NCBI GenBank assembly: GCA_002278935.1
Contig: NCJL01000004.1
Location: forward strand, 433,293-497,292
Source of the DNA: Gallionellales bacterium 39-52-133
GTDB lineage: Bacteria > Pseudomonadota > Gammaproteobacteria > Burkholderiales > Gallionellaceae
Reading direction: 5' to 3'
Length of the DNA: 64,000 bases
The translations under genes and the position numbers were made by a program. Shown piece by piece: positions 45,078 through 53,868 of this stretch (positions within the stretch are counted from its first letter, which is position 1; each line of letters begins with the position of its first letter). The notes under the pieces were generated by a model, which did no database searches, had not been told where the DNA came from, and saw nothing but the letters and a program-made list of their open reading frames with translations.

Positions 45078-45734
45078 ATGGATATGAGCAAGTTGCGCGT
45101 AGCAAGTTTTTCGATTTCCATAGACGGCTTTGGCGCCGGGCCGCAACAGAGCCTGGAGCATCCCCTGGGTGTGGGCGGAATGGAATTGCATCAATGGGTT
45201 TTTCCGACACAAAGCTTCCAGCAGATGCACGGCGGTGGTGGCTCCGGCGAAACGGGCATAGATAATGATTTTGTGGTGCGTGGCTTCAACAATATCGGCG
45301 CCTGGATTTTGGGGCGCAACATGTTCGGGCCGGTTCGCGGTCCATGGCCGGACGGTAGCTGGAAGGGCTGGTGGGGAGACAACCCGCCCTACCACGTCCC
45401 CGTCTTCGTGTTGACGCATCATCCGCGCGAGCCGCTGGTGATGCAGGGCGGCACCACCTTTCATTTTGTGACCGAGGGCATACACGCCGCATTGGAGCGT
45501 GCACGTGCAGCGGCGAACGGAAAGGATGTGAGGCTGGGCGGCGGCGTGGCAACCATACGGGAATGCCTGCGCGCCGGCTTGATCGACGAAATGCACCTCG
45601 CCATTTCTCCCGTGCTGCTGGGTTCAGGCGAAGCCCTGTTCAGCGGCATTGACCTTGTGTCGCTGGGTTTCCGTTGTAGCGAGCACGCGAGCACACCCCT
45701 GGCCACGCACGTGCTGCTGCAAAGGGAAAGCTAG
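45078..45734 (+). CDS. dihydrofolate reductase-like (RibD C-terminal) protein
   Basis: A 218-residue protein with the RibD/DHFR fold: VASFSISIDGFGAGP at the start, WILGRNMFGPVRGPW in the middle, and VRLGGGVATIRECLRAGLIDEMHLAISPVLLG. An NADPH-dependent reductase role is plausible, but the substrate is unknown. It is 47 bases after the AHSA1 gene and has GGAGAAAT upstream. Confidence 0.85.
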   Translation: MDMSKLRVASFSISIDGFGAGPQQSLEHPLGVGGMELHQWVFPTQSFQQMHGGGGSGETGIDNDFVVRGFNNIGAWILGRNMFGPVRGPWPDGSWKGWWGDNPPYHVPVFVLTHHPREPLVMQGGTTFHFVTEGIHAALERARAAANGKDVRLGGGVATIRECLRAGLIDEMHLAISPVLLGSGEALFSGIDLVSLGFRCSEHASTPLATHVLLQRES

Positions 45735-45864
45735 CCATTACCGGCAAACTCGAAGGATGCAAATGGAAAAACAAAACGACCTCCCCATCAGATGAAGGCT
45801 GGAACACTACCTTCGGTCATTGGGCGATGTATCCGGAAAAATATAAATCACACAGGGAAAAATC

Positions 45865-46389
45865 ATGCTAAAAATCATTGCAATTGCAGTCGCCGTATTA
45901 CTGGTGATCATTCTGCTCTATGCCGCAACCAGACCCGACACCCTCCATGTCGAGCGCTCGATCAGCATCAGGGCTCCGCAGCAAAAGTTATTTGCCATCA
46001 TCAATGATTTTCATCAGTGGAATGAGTGGACTCCCTACAACAAGGATCCCGCGATGAAGAAGACCTACAGCGGCAGCGCCACCGGCAAAGGTGCGGTATA
46101 CGCTTGGGAGGGAAACAAGGATGTCGGCCAGGGCGAGATCACCATCACAGATACCACACCGCCCAAAGAGATAGTACTTGCTCTGCACATGATCAAACCC
46201 TTTGAGGGGCGCAATCGTGTTGTTTTTTCACTTGATGCCAGGGAAGACTACACCACCGTCACCTGGACGCTGGAAGACCGTCATACCTACTTCATGAAGA
46301 TCATGAGTATATTCATCAATCTGGACAAGATGATAGGCGGAGATTTCGAAGTGGGTTTGGCAAAACTGAAAGTTGTCGCGGAAAAATGA
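45865..46389 (+). CDS. SRPBCC family protein 2, membrane anchored
   Basis: A 174-residue protein with an N-terminal TM helix (LKIIAIAVAVLLVIILLYA) and then an SRPBCC domain: VERSISIRAPQQKLFAIINDFHQWNEWTPY and VTWTLEDRHTYFMKIMSIF. It is the polyketide cyclase/dehydrase type. The 130 bases before it contain a short open frame (DEGWNTTFGHWAMYPEKYK) that may be the tail of a lost gene. Confidence 0.85.
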   Translation: MLKIIAIAVAVLLVIILLYAATRPDTLHVERSISIRAPQQKLFAIINDFHQWNEWTPYNKDPAMKKTYSGSATGKGAVYAWEGNKDVGQGEITITDTTPPKEIVLALHMIKPFEGRNRVVFSLDAREDYTTVTWTLEDRHTYFMKIMSIFINLDKMIGGDFEVGLAKLKVVAEK

Positions 46390-46514
46390 GGACAATATAA
46401 ACGGCTCCAGCGCAGTCTCCCGCAACCCGTCGTGCGTCGCTGAACGCGATACCCGGCGCAGCGCTGCAGATCAACCACGGCACCTAGCCGTAACCTTGGG
46501 CAAGGAGAAGCAAC

Positions 46515-47420
46515 ATGAAAAAAATCACCCCGCATTTTTGGTTCGACAAGGAAGCGAAAGAAGCGGCCGAATTCTATGTTGCCGCGTTCGGCGGCGACTC
46601 GGCGGTGACGGGAGCGTCCGTCATCCGCGACACACCCTCGGGTGATGCGGAGATCGTCGTGTTCAGGCTGCTCGGTCATGAATTCATGGCCATCAGCGCC
46701 GGCCCCCTGTTCAGGATAAACCCGTCGATATCGTTCATGATCAACTTCGATCCGTCGCAACGCGCCGATGCCAAACTGGCGCTGGACGCGCTCTGGGGGA
46801 AACTGGCCGGGGGCGGCACCGTGTTCATGCCGCTCGACAAATACCCGTTCAGCGAACGTTACGGCTGGATTCAGGACAAGTACGGTGTGTCCTGGCAACT
46901 GATCCTCACCAACCCCGCAGGCGAACCACGCCCGAACATCATACCGTCGCTGATGTTCACCGGGGCGGTGTGCGGAAAGGCTGAAGATGCAATGAAATTC
47001 TACCTCTCCGTTTTCGAAAACTCTAAGCAGGGCATCATCGCCCGCTACGGTCCCGGCCAGGCGCCGGACAAGGAAGGCACGGTGATGTTCGAAGACTACA
47101 TGCTGCTCGGGCAATGGTTTGCCTCCATGGACTCCGCGCGCATGCACGACACTTCCTTCAACGAAGCAGTCTCGCTGATCGTCCATTGCGACACACAGGA
47201 CGAGATCGACTATTTCTGGAAGCAGCTGTCGGCCGTGCCCGAGGCCGAGCAATGCGGCTGGGTCAAGGACAAATACGGCGTGTCATGGCAGATCGTCCCG
47301 TCGCAAATGGGCGAGCTGATGGGCGGCTCTGCCGAACAAGTTGCCCGCGTCACACAGGCGTTCCTCAGGATGAAAAAATTCGATATTGCGGCGTTGCAGC
47401 GTGCTTATGCCGGTGCCTGA
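46515..47420 (+). CDS. tandem VOC (PhnB/3-dmu-9_3-mt) protein
   Basis: A 301-residue protein made of two PhnB-like VOC halves: residues about 1-140 (ITPHFWFDKEAKEAAEFYVAAF ... ERYGWIQDKYGVSWQLI) and about 150-290 (IIPSLMFTGAVCGKAEDAMKFYLSVF ... QCGWVKDKYGVSWQIV). The repeated KYGVSWQ signature shows internal duplication. No methyltransferase activity is implied. A good ribosome binding site (AAGGAGAAG) precedes the ATG. Confidence 0.9.
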   Translation: MKKITPHFWFDKEAKEAAEFYVAAFGGDSAVTGASVIRDTPSGDAEIVVFRLLGHEFMAISAGPLFRINPSISFMINFDPSQRADAKLALDALWGKLAGGGTVFMPLDKYPFSERYGWIQDKYGVSWQLILTNPAGEPRPNIIPSLMFTGAVCGKAEDAMKFYLSVFENSKQGIIARYGPGQAPDKEGTVMFEDYMLLGQWFASMDSARMHDTSFNEAVSLIVHCDTQDEIDYFWKQLSAVPEAEQCGWVKDKYGVSWQIVPSQMGELMGGSAEQVARVTQAFLRMKKFDIAALQRAYAGA

Positions 47421-47485
47421 TGAGTGTGGTTTACCGTAAAAGGATGTTTGTTGATCTGGCAGAATAAAATTTGCATCGATCAACA

Positions 47486-47547
47486 GGAGCGCCGACGTCC
47501 CCGTCGGCAAGGAAACATTAAAGAGCCGACGGGGACGTCGGCGCTCC
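47486..47547. repeat. GGAGCGCCGACGTCCCCGTC palindrome, family C copy 1
   Basis: GGAGCGCCGACGTCCCCGTC is mirrored by GACGGGGACGTCGGCGCTCC about 20 bases on. Each arm is itself palindromic. A single arm variant lies at 50890-50917. Confidence 0.8.
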
Positions 47548-47586
47548 AATTTGTTTTATACGGATTTTTTATAAAGGATGAATGCC

Positions 47587-48096
47587 ATGGCTTCCACTTA
47601 TCAACCCAATAGCAAACTGGATCTTACTTTTGAACGCGTTGTTGATGTGCCGATCGAGCTGGTATGGCGCGCATGGACTACGCCCGAACACTTGATGCCG
47701 TGGTTTTGTCCGCTGCCATGGAAAACCGTGGAATGTGAAATTGACCTGCGGCCCGGCGGAATATTTTCCACCGTGATGCGCTCGCCGGAGGGACAGGACT
47801 TCCCCAATGAAGGCTGCTATCTGGAAGTTAAGGATAAAGAAAAACTGGTATGGACCAATGCGCTGCTGCCCGGTTTTCGTCCCGCTGCTTCATCGGCAAA
47901 AAAAGACTCTACCGTAGAATTCATGTTTACCGCGATGATAGAAATGAAAGCGCTGGCTCAGGGCACGCGCTACACCGCAACCGTGATCCACGCGGACGAA
48001 GCTGGGTGCAAGCAGCATGCGCAGATGGGCTTCCACGAGGGCTGGGGAAAGGCACTGGAACAGTTGGTCGCATATGCTAAAAAAATGCAGCCATGA
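47587..48096 (+). CDS. SRPBCC/AHSA1 family protein 3
   Basis: A 169-residue protein from ATG 47587 (AAAGGA 9 bases upstream; ATG 47578 overlaps that site). [30 protein letters not shown] and [19 protein letters not shown] are AHSA1 signatures. It is the third START-like protein of the cluster. Its stop overlaps the next start by four bases. Confidence 0.88.
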   Translation: MASTYQPNSKLDLTFERVVDVPIELVWRAWTTPEHLMPWFCPLPWKTVECEIDLRPGGIFSTVMRSPEGQDFPNEGCYLEVKDKEKLVWTNALLPGFRPAASSAKKDSTVEFMFTAMIEMKALAQGTRYTATVIHADEAGCKQHAQMGFHEGWGKALEQLVAYAKKMQP

Positions 48097-48386
48097 AAAC
48101 TGCCAATACAGGATATGCAGCCGCGCTTGAGGATATTCCGAATATCGGCAAGTCGATTGCGGCTGATCTGCGCAGCATCGGCATCAAGCATCCGCAACAA
48201 TTGCTGGAGCATGAGCCGCTGGAACTCTATCTGAAGCTGGGCGGTACTATGGGCAAGCGCCATGATCCCTGCGTTCTCTACACTTTTATGGCCGCGCGGC
48301 ACTATATGGAAAGCGGGGAAAAATTATCCTGGTGGAAATTTACCGAACAGGGCAAAAAATTGCTCTCAAGCTATTCGAGCAAATAA
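48093..48386 (+). CDS. helix-hairpin-helix Cdd1-like protein
   Basis: A 97-residue protein with a helix-hairpin-helix ([20 protein letters not shown]) and then the family segment [30 protein letters not shown]. This is the 'pathogenicity locus' Cdd1 family of unknown function, likely contacting nucleic acid or protein. It overlaps the AHSA1 stop (ATGA), so translation is coupled. Confidence 0.85.
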   Translation: MKTANTGYAAALEDIPNIGKSIAADLRSIGIKHPQQLLEHEPLELYLKLGGTMGKRHDPCVLYTFMAARHYMESGEKLSWWKFTEQGKKLLSSYSSK

Positions 48387-48402
48387 TCCGAAAGAAATTG
48401 AG

Positions 48403-48825
48403 ATGAAACCACGCATTACGATGATCACTATCGGTGTTGATAATCTGCAGCGCTCGCTGGAGTTTTACCGTGACGGCCTGTTTCTGCCGACGCAGGGAAT
48501 AATCGGTACGGAATTCGAATATGGTGCGGTGGCATTTTTCGATCTGCATGCAGGACTGAAACTTGCCATCTGGCCGCGTGCCAGCATCGTGAAAGATAGC
48601 GGCATACCTTTGGGAAAACCCAGTGCAAGCGAAATGATACTAAGCCACAATGTTGCATCGAAGGAAGAAGTTGATGTGGTGATGGAGCAGGCACAAAAGG
48701 CCGGTGCTGTTATCGTCAAGCCTGCGCAGACTGCCTTCTGGGGTGGTTATGCCGGTTATTTTCAGGACCCCGACGGACATTTGTGGGAAGTGGTGTGGAA
48801 TCCCGGATTTGATATCCTCGAATAA
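48403..48825 (+). CDS. VOC/glyoxalase-like protein
   Basis: A 140-residue protein from ATG 48403. A single VOC domain pair has ITMITIGVDNLQRSLEFYRDGL and GYAGYFQDPDGHLWEVVWNP. The metal-ligand Glu in HLWEVVWNP is present. The start is 16 bases after the Cdd1-like stop. It is the last gene of the plus-strand cluster, and its substrate is unknown. Confidence 0.88.
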   Translation: MKPRITMITIGVDNLQRSLEFYRDGLFLPTQGIIGTEFEYGAVAFFDLHAGLKLAIWPRASIVKDSGIPLGKPSASEMILSHNVASKEEVDVVMEQAQKAGAVIVKPAQTAFWGGYAGYFQDPDGHLWEVVWNPGFDILE

Positions 48826-48831
48826 TTTGTA

Positions 48832-49221
48832 TTATGTGACTTCGCCATCCACATAAAACCAGCGCCTGTCTTCATGTACAAAGCGGCTCACCTCGTGCAG
48901 GCGATGGGCACGTCCGCCGATTTTGTAGCGTGCAACAAATTCAACCAGCGCGTGAGTGTCATCCTGCTGCTCATGCCGTTTTACTTGCAGCCCCAGCCAT
49001 TTGCTTGAAGCTTCAGCAGTGAGTCCCAGTTGCTCCGGGCGTGCAGAAACATGCCAGGTCTTCAGTAAATAGTCTTCGCGTAACAAAGTGTAAGCGGTGT
49101 AACGCGAACGCATCAGCGCTTCGGCGTCAGGGGGAATTTCTGCGCCATCCAGGTAGCGCCCGCAACACAGAACATAGGTTTTGTTGCTGCCGCAGGGGCA
49201 GGGTGTTTCTAGCTTTGCCAC
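48832..49221 (-). CDS. ychJ: YchJ family SEC-C protein
   Basis: A 129-residue protein from GTG 49221. The N-terminal zinc motif KLETPCPCGSNKTYVLCCGRYL is then at the usual position; a longer ATG frame to 49302 has no family support. MRSRYTAYTLLREDYLLKTW follows, as in YchJ. The start overlaps the srkA 3' end by 13 bases. The role is unknown. It is convergent with the VOC gene. Confidence 0.88.
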   Translation of the reverse strand: MAKLETPCPCGSNKTYVLCCGRYLDGAEIPPDAEALMRSRYTAYTLLREDYLLKTWHVSARPEQLGLTAEASSKWLGLQVKRHEQQDDTHALVEFVARYKIGGRAHRLHEVSRFVHEDRRWFYVDGEVT

Positions 49222-50207
49222 AGTGGCGCCTCGTCCATCAACGCAATCTGCTCGCGCAATTCCAGGATGCGGTCCTGCCAGTAGCGCTGCGTATTGAACC
49301 ACGGGAAGGCCTGCTTGAAGGCGGGATCATCCCAGCGTTGCGCCAGCCAGGCGCTGTAGTGAATCAGGCGCAGGGTACGCAGCGCTTCGATCAAGTGCAG
49401 CTCGCGCGTATCGAAATCGTGGAAGTCTTCATAGCCCGCCAGCACGTCGCCCAGTTGCCGCACCATGTCGGCGCGTTCGCCCGACAGCAGCATCCACAAA
49501 TCCTGCACCGCGGGCCCCATGCGGCTGTCGTCGAAATCGACGAAATGCGGGCCATCGTCGGTCCACAGCACGTTGCCCGCGTGGCAGTCGCCGTGCAGGC
49601 GCAGCATCTTTAAATCTTTGCCGGCGCGTTCGTAACAGTGGCGCACACCCACAAGGGCTTGCTCCACCACGCTGCGATACGCTGCCAGAATATCTTCGGG
49701 TATGAAGTTGTGCTGCAGCAACCAGGTATAGGGCTCATCGCCAAAACTTTTAACGTCCAAAACAGGCCGGTGTGCAAATGGCTTGAGCGCACCTATCGCA
49801 TGAATTCTGCCAAGAAAACGCCCCATCCATTCCAGCGTGTCGCGATTTTCCAGCTCGGGTGCACGGCCGCCGTGCTTAGCAAACACGGCAAAGCGAAAAC
49901 CGTCAAAACTATGCAGCGATTTATCGTGAATGGATAAGGCGGGCACCACCGGGATTTCGCGTTCTACCAGCTCGGCAACGAAAGCGTGTTCTTCCAGTAT
50001 CGCCGCATCCGTCCAGCGCCCGGGGCGATAGAATTTTGCCACCAGCGGCGGACCGTCATCCATGCCGATCTGGTACACACGGTTTTCATAGCTGTTGAGC
50101 GCCAGCATGCGCCCGTCGCTGCGCAAGCCGATGCTGCGCAAGCCGATGCTGTCCAGCGCATTCAGCACGCAATCCGGGGTCAGGGATGAAAAATTACTGG
50201 CGGTCAT
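49209..50207 (-). CDS. srkA: stress response kinase A (YihE family)
   Basis: A 332-residue APH-fold protein kinase from ATG 50207. LALNSYENRVYQIG, the catalytic loop LRLHGDCHAGNVLWTDDGP and the metal motif FVDFDDSRMGPAVQDLWML are intact. E. coli SrkA delays death under stress. Near residues 14-23 the peptide SIGLR is repeated twice in tandem (SIGLRSIGLR), a 15-base duplication. Confidence 0.93.
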   Translation of the reverse strand: MTASNFSSLTPDCVLNALDSIGLRSIGLRSDGRMLALNSYENRVYQIGMDDGPPLVAKFYRPGRWTDAAILEEHAFVAELVEREIPVVPALSIHDKSLHSFDGFRFAVFAKHGGRAPELENRDTLEWMGRFLGRIHAIGALKPFAHRPVLDVKSFGDEPYTWLLQHNFIPEDILAAYRSVVEQALVGVRHCYERAGKDLKMLRLHGDCHAGNVLWTDDGPHFVDFDDSRMGPAVQDLWMLLSGERADMVRQLGDVLAGYEDFHDFDTRELHLIEALRTLRLIHYSAWLAQRWDDPAFKQAFPWFNTQRYWQDRILELREQIALMDEAPLWQS

Positions 50208-50218
50208 AGGCAAAAAAC

Positions 50219-50809
50219 TCAGCTTTCGTCGGGGTTTTTTGCGTAGCCAGCGTCGTTGGCAGCATTCAGCCACAATTTGTTCCAGCCTTCATGTCCCAGC
50301 TTCTTCATCGTCGCTATATTTTTTTCAAATATCTGGTCGGCTTCGGGGAAGGCTGCCACCGCCTTGTCCACGCTGCTTTCGCGCAGCAGATGCAGGGTCG
50401 GGTAGGGCGAACGGTTGGTGTAGTTTTCCATATCGTCGGGTTGCGTATCGGCAAACTGGTACTGCGGATGCATGCTGGCGATTTGCAGTTCACCCGCGAG
50501 ATCCAGTTCCTCCAGCGTCTCGTCTGCAATATCCAGAAAATCGTTGTAGTCGAGAAAATCGGTCAGCACGTGGGGATGAATGAGCAGCGTGGTGTCGATT
50601 TTTTCAGATGAGGTTTCAGCCAAAAGCTCCAGCTCGTTGATCAGTTCCTTGAGTAAATCCTCGGGTGTGCTCGCGCTGCTGACCACATAGCGTATCTGTT
50701 TTTTGACATGCACCGCCTTGGCAAACGGGCACAGATTCAGCCCGATGACCGCGCGCTCCAGCCACCGCTGGGTGGCGGCGATGATGTCGTCATTTGATTC
50801 TTTATTCAT
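50219..50809 (-). CDS. DUF1415 family protein
   Basis: A 196-residue protein starting with ATQRWLERAVIGLNLCPFAK, the DUF1415 signature, followed by IDTTLLIHPHVLTDFLDYNDFL and TNRSPYPTLHLLRE. It is a conserved proteobacterial protein of unknown function. It is 11 bases upstream of srkA and probably co-transcribed with it. Confidence 0.9.
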   Translation of the reverse strand: MNKESNDDIIAATQRWLERAVIGLNLCPFAKAVHVKKQIRYVVSSASTPEDLLKELINELELLAETSSEKIDTTLLIHPHVLTDFLDYNDFLDIADETLEELDLAGELQIASMHPQYQFADTQPDDMENYTNRSPYPTLHLLRESSVDKAVAAFPEADQIFEKNIATMKKLGHEGWNKLWLNAANDAGYAKNPDES

Positions 50810-50889
50810 TGAGTCTCTTTTCAGTCAAATGATGTGAAAATATAACAGTAATATTGTGTGTATCAAGTAATAGAAAAGCTGGTTCATCT

Positions 50890-50917
50890 GGAGCGCGGAC
50901 GTCCCCGTCCGCGCTCC
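50890..50917. repeat. GGAGCGCGGACGTCCCCGTC palindrome, family C copy 2
   Basis: A single 28-base palindrome: GGAGCGCGGACG, a CCCC-centred tip, and CCGCGCTCC. It lies between rhlE and the DUF1415 gene and is the same family as the pair at 47486. Confidence 0.75.
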
Positions 50918-51012
50918 CATATTTGATGCAGGCAGGCCCGGTTTAATTTATTACCTAAAAAAATACAAAACGAGACAAAGCTTTTAGCGGATGCTCGTCA
51001 AGTCAGGAATTT

Positions 51013-52464
51013 TTAACGGCCTCTGCCGCCCGAGCGATGCAGCGGTGGCGGCATGCCGCCGGGCACGGTGAGCTTGACATGTCCGGGTACACTAGCTGTG
51101 CGTGCGGTACTGTTTCCGCTTGCACGGGGTTGGCCACCCGGACGCGGCGCAGCCTGGGATTTACCCTGGCCTTGTCCCTGGCTTCTGCCCTGTCCGGGTT
51201 TTCCGGAACCCGGTGTACGTGCCTGACCCTGGCCTTGCGCTCGGGGCTGGCCCCTGCTTTGCCCCTGGCCGCGTCCGCCCTGGCCCCGATTCTGGCCATT
51301 TAAAATAGGCTCGGCCTTGATGCGCGGATCAGGTTCAAAACCCGGCACCTGCACTACCGGAATTTCGCGCTTGATCAGGCGCTCGATGTCATGCAGCAGT
51401 TTGTGCTCGTCGATACACACCAGCGAGCTTGCCTCGCCTTCACTGCCGGCACGGCCAGTACGGCCAATGCGGTGCACATAATCTTCCGCCACGTTGGGCA
51501 GCTCGTAGTTGACCACATGCGGCAGTTCGCTGATATCAATTCCGCGCGCGGCGATGTCGGTTGCGCACAGCACCTGCAGCTTGCCGCTCTTGAATTCGGC
51601 CAGCGCACGGGTGCGTGCAGCCTGGCTCTTGTTGCCGTGTATCGCCATTGCAGGGATGCCGTCCTTGGTCAGATTCTCCGCCAGATTATTTGCACCGTGC
51701 TTGGTGCGGGTAAACACCAGGACCTGGAACCAGTTGTGATCCTTGATCAGTTTGGTCAGCAGTTCACGCTTGCGCTCGCGGTCTACCGGATAAATTTTCT
51801 GCGTGATCAGCTCGGCGGTCGCATTACGGCGCGCCACTTCGATCATTGCCGGCTTGTTGAGCAGGCCGTCTGCCAGTCCCTTGATCTCGTCGGAGAAGGT
51901 GGCGGAGAACAGCAGGTTTTGCCTCTGCTTGGGCAGCACGGCGAGGATTTTTTTGATATCGCGGATAAAACCCATGTCCAGCATGCGGTCGGCTTCGTCC
52001 AGCACCAATATTTCTACATGTGACAGATCAACCGTTTTTTGCTGCAAGTGATCGAGCAAGCGTCCGGGGGTGGCCACCAGAATATCGACGCGGCCTTTCA
52101 GTTTGTTGATCTGCGGATTGATGTTGACACCGCCTATCATCGTCATCGATTTAAGGTTCAGATACTTGCCGTACTTGACCACGCTTTCCTCAACCTGAGC
52201 GGCGAGTTCGCGCGTGGGGATCAGCACCAGCGCGCGGATCGCACCCTTGCCGACAGCCGGCTTTTTGCTGGCAGTGAGCAGTTGCAAAATGGGCAGGGTG
52301 AAACCGGCTGTTTTACCGGTGCCGGTCTGTGCGCCGGCGAGCAAGTCGCCACCGGAGAGCACGGCGGGGATGGCCTGCGCCTGTACCGGGGTAGGTACGG
52401 TGTAGCCGCACTCAGTAACGGCGCGGAGGATTTCTTCGGACAAACCGAGGGATGCAAAATTCAT
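51013..52464 (-). CDS. rhlE: DEAD-box RNA helicase RhlE
   Basis: A 483-residue protein from ATG 52464 ([16 protein letters not shown]); a longer frame to 52557 has no binding site. All motifs are present: Q motif, [45 protein letters not shown] and [10 protein letters not shown]. After about residue 375 the tail is a low-complexity Gly/Gln/Arg-rich RNA-binding region ([17 protein letters not shown] and on). It probably works in ribosome assembly or RNA decay in the cold. Its 5' leader contains a structured element (52498-52772). Confidence 0.95.
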   Translation of the reverse strand: MNFASLGLSEEILRAVTECGYTVPTPVQAQAIPAVLSGGDLLAGAQTGTGKTAGFTLPILQLLTASKKPAVGKGAIRALVLIPTRELAAQVEESVVKYGKYLNLKSMTMIGGVNINPQINKLKGRVDILVATPGRLLDHLQQKTVDLSHVEILVLDEADRMLDMGFIRDIKKILAVLPKQRQNLLFSATFSDEIKGLADGLLNKPAMIEVARRNATAELITQKIYPVDRERKRELLTKLIKDHNWFQVLVFTRTKHGANNLAENLTKDGIPAMAIHGNKSQAARTRALAEFKSGKLQVLCATDIAARGIDISELPHVVNYELPNVAEDYVHRIGRTGRAGSEGEASSLVCIDEHKLLHDIERLIKREIPVVQVPGFEPDPRIKAEPILNGQNRGQGGRGQGQSRGQPRAQGQGQARTPGSGKPGQGRSQGQGQGKSQAAPRPGGQPRASGNSTARTASVPGHVKLTVPGGMPPPLHRSGGRGR

Positions 52465-52497
52465 TGTGTATTCCTGAAATAAAATCGGCCTGTCGCC

Positions 52498-52772
52498 AAT
52501 GGAGGCACTGATCCAATCAAACATGGTTGCGACGGGGTATTGCGGGATACCAGGCAAGGAGAGAATTGCGCAGTGCAGTCATTCTGCACAAGCGATTCTC
52601 GACACCGCATGGTGCCCGCAATACCCCGTCCCTTCGGGTTCAAACGAAAACGAACTTGCTCTGCGTTGCACTCCTTGGCATCGTAGTGTTGACTACGACC
52701 TGCGTCGTGCGCCTTGATCAAGCCCATTTTCGTTTGAACGCAATCCATGTTTGATTGGATCAGTGCCTCCTT
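52498..52772. repeat. MITE-like element with nested inverted repeats in the rhlE leader
   Basis: The outer arms are perfect over 26 bases: GGAGGCACTGATCCAATC then AAACATGG at 52499, mirrored at 52747-52772. A second inverted pair is inside: GACGGGGTATTGCGGG at 52531 and CCCGCAATACCCCGTC at 52616. A third is GTTCAAACGAAAA at 52638 and TTTTCGTTTGAAC at 52726. No open frame of note is seen. It is either a mobile miniature element or a strongly folded mRNA leader. Confidence 0.65.
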
Positions 52773-52890
52773 GCGGCGCCAGTCTGAGGCAGATATAGAG
52801 GGGGTGAAACAAACCGGAATCGGCAGCAACAACTAGACTGAAGCGAAGTTGCGGCGCGCATTATAACAGAGTGCGTGCGCAAAAATTACA

Positions 52891-53853
52891 TTACGGCAGC
52901 ATCCTGGCCACGCGGAAACCTATGTTGTCATAACGGCTGTCAGGCACCGCCTTGTCGCGCCCGGCGGAACGCACAAACCGTGGCGCGTCATACCATGAGC
53001 CGCCGCGAAGCACACGCTTCTCTTCTTTGTCCTGCCATGCCGAGCCGTCAGCAGGGGCACCCACGTAATTTTTGTGGTAATTGTCCTGCGTCCACTCCCA
53101 CACATTTCCCAGCATGTCATTGAGTCCGTATGCATTGGCCTTGAAGCTGCCAACCGGTGCTGTATAGGCAAAGCCATCCTTGCAGTTATGTCCTTTCCAT
53201 GCATTTGCAACCTTGATCGTTTCCTTGATGGTCTTGTCTGCGACATTTGCATAGGTGCAAGCGGCATTGGGACTCTCTCCCCAGTAACGTGCGGTGAGTG
53301 TTTTACCACGCGCAGCGTATTCCCATTCCGCTTCTGACGGCAGCCGGTAAGGCTTGCCTGTTTTACGTGCTAGCCATTTGGTATAGGCAATGGCATCGTT
53401 CCAGCTGATGCAGACCACGGGATGATTGTTATCCTGTTTAAAACCCAGCATGCCCCAGTTGCCGCTGCGGTCTTCATATTTTCCGTGGTCAATAATCCAG
53501 CATTTGTTGCCAGTCTTGTAACCCGTTTCTTTGACGAATTGCGTAAACTGTCCACGGGTAATTTCAGTCTTGCCCATCGCGAAAGTGGATATTTTGACCG
53601 GATGCGCCGGATCGCCATCTTTTCTGCGTCCGACTTCTGTTGCTGCCGAGCCCATGCTAAAACTTCCTCCGGGAATGACCACCATATGCGGGCAGTCTGC
53701 ACAGTCGCGAAATGGTTTTTTTGAGGATATTTTTGTTTTGGCAGCGGCGGTGGAGTTTGCCGAATTCAGTGCAGAGGCTTGGGCAGGCCACTTCAACAAA
53801 CAAGCGCTGGTGGCAAGCAGGATGATCAGTTTGTATTTTTTTGAATTTTTCAT
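52891..53853 (-). CDS. exported FGE-sulfatase-fold protein without catalytic cysteines
   Basis: A 320-residue protein. A signal peptide (LIILLATSACLLKWPAQA) precedes an FGE/SUMF1 domain with MVVIPGGSFSMGS, MGKTEITRGQFTQFV, YRLPSEAEWEYAARG, NVWEWTQDNYH and VLRGGSWYDAPRFVRSAGRD. The two cysteines that true formylglycine-generating enzyme uses near the C-terminus are absent. It is therefore probably a structural or binding relative (like PvdO or NirV-type proteins) rather than a sulfatase activator. AAGGAGCG precedes the ATG. It follows the beta-barrel gene after 15 bases. Confidence 0.85.
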   Translation of the reverse strand: MKNSKKYKLIILLATSACLLKWPAQASALNSANSTAAAKTKISSKKPFRDCADCPHMVVIPGGSFSMGSAATEVGRRKDGDPAHPVKISTFAMGKTEITRGQFTQFVKETGYKTGNKCWIIDHGKYEDRSGNWGMLGFKQDNNHPVVCISWNDAIAYTKWLARKTGKPYRLPSEAEWEYAARGKTLTARYWGESPNAACTYANVADKTIKETIKVANAWKGHNCKDGFAYTAPVGSFKANAYGLNDMLGNVWEWTQDNYHKNYVGAPADGSAWQDKEEKRVLRGGSWYDAPRFVRSAGRDKAVPDSRYDNIGFRVARMLP

Positions 53854-53868
53854 TGCTCGCTCCTTTTC

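Noticed and set aside
45741..45866. Short open frame (DEGWNTTFGHWAMYPEKYK) before the second SRPBCC gene
   Set aside because: It may be the tail of a lost gene, but it has no start, no clear homologue that I can name and only about 42 codons. Kept as a note only.
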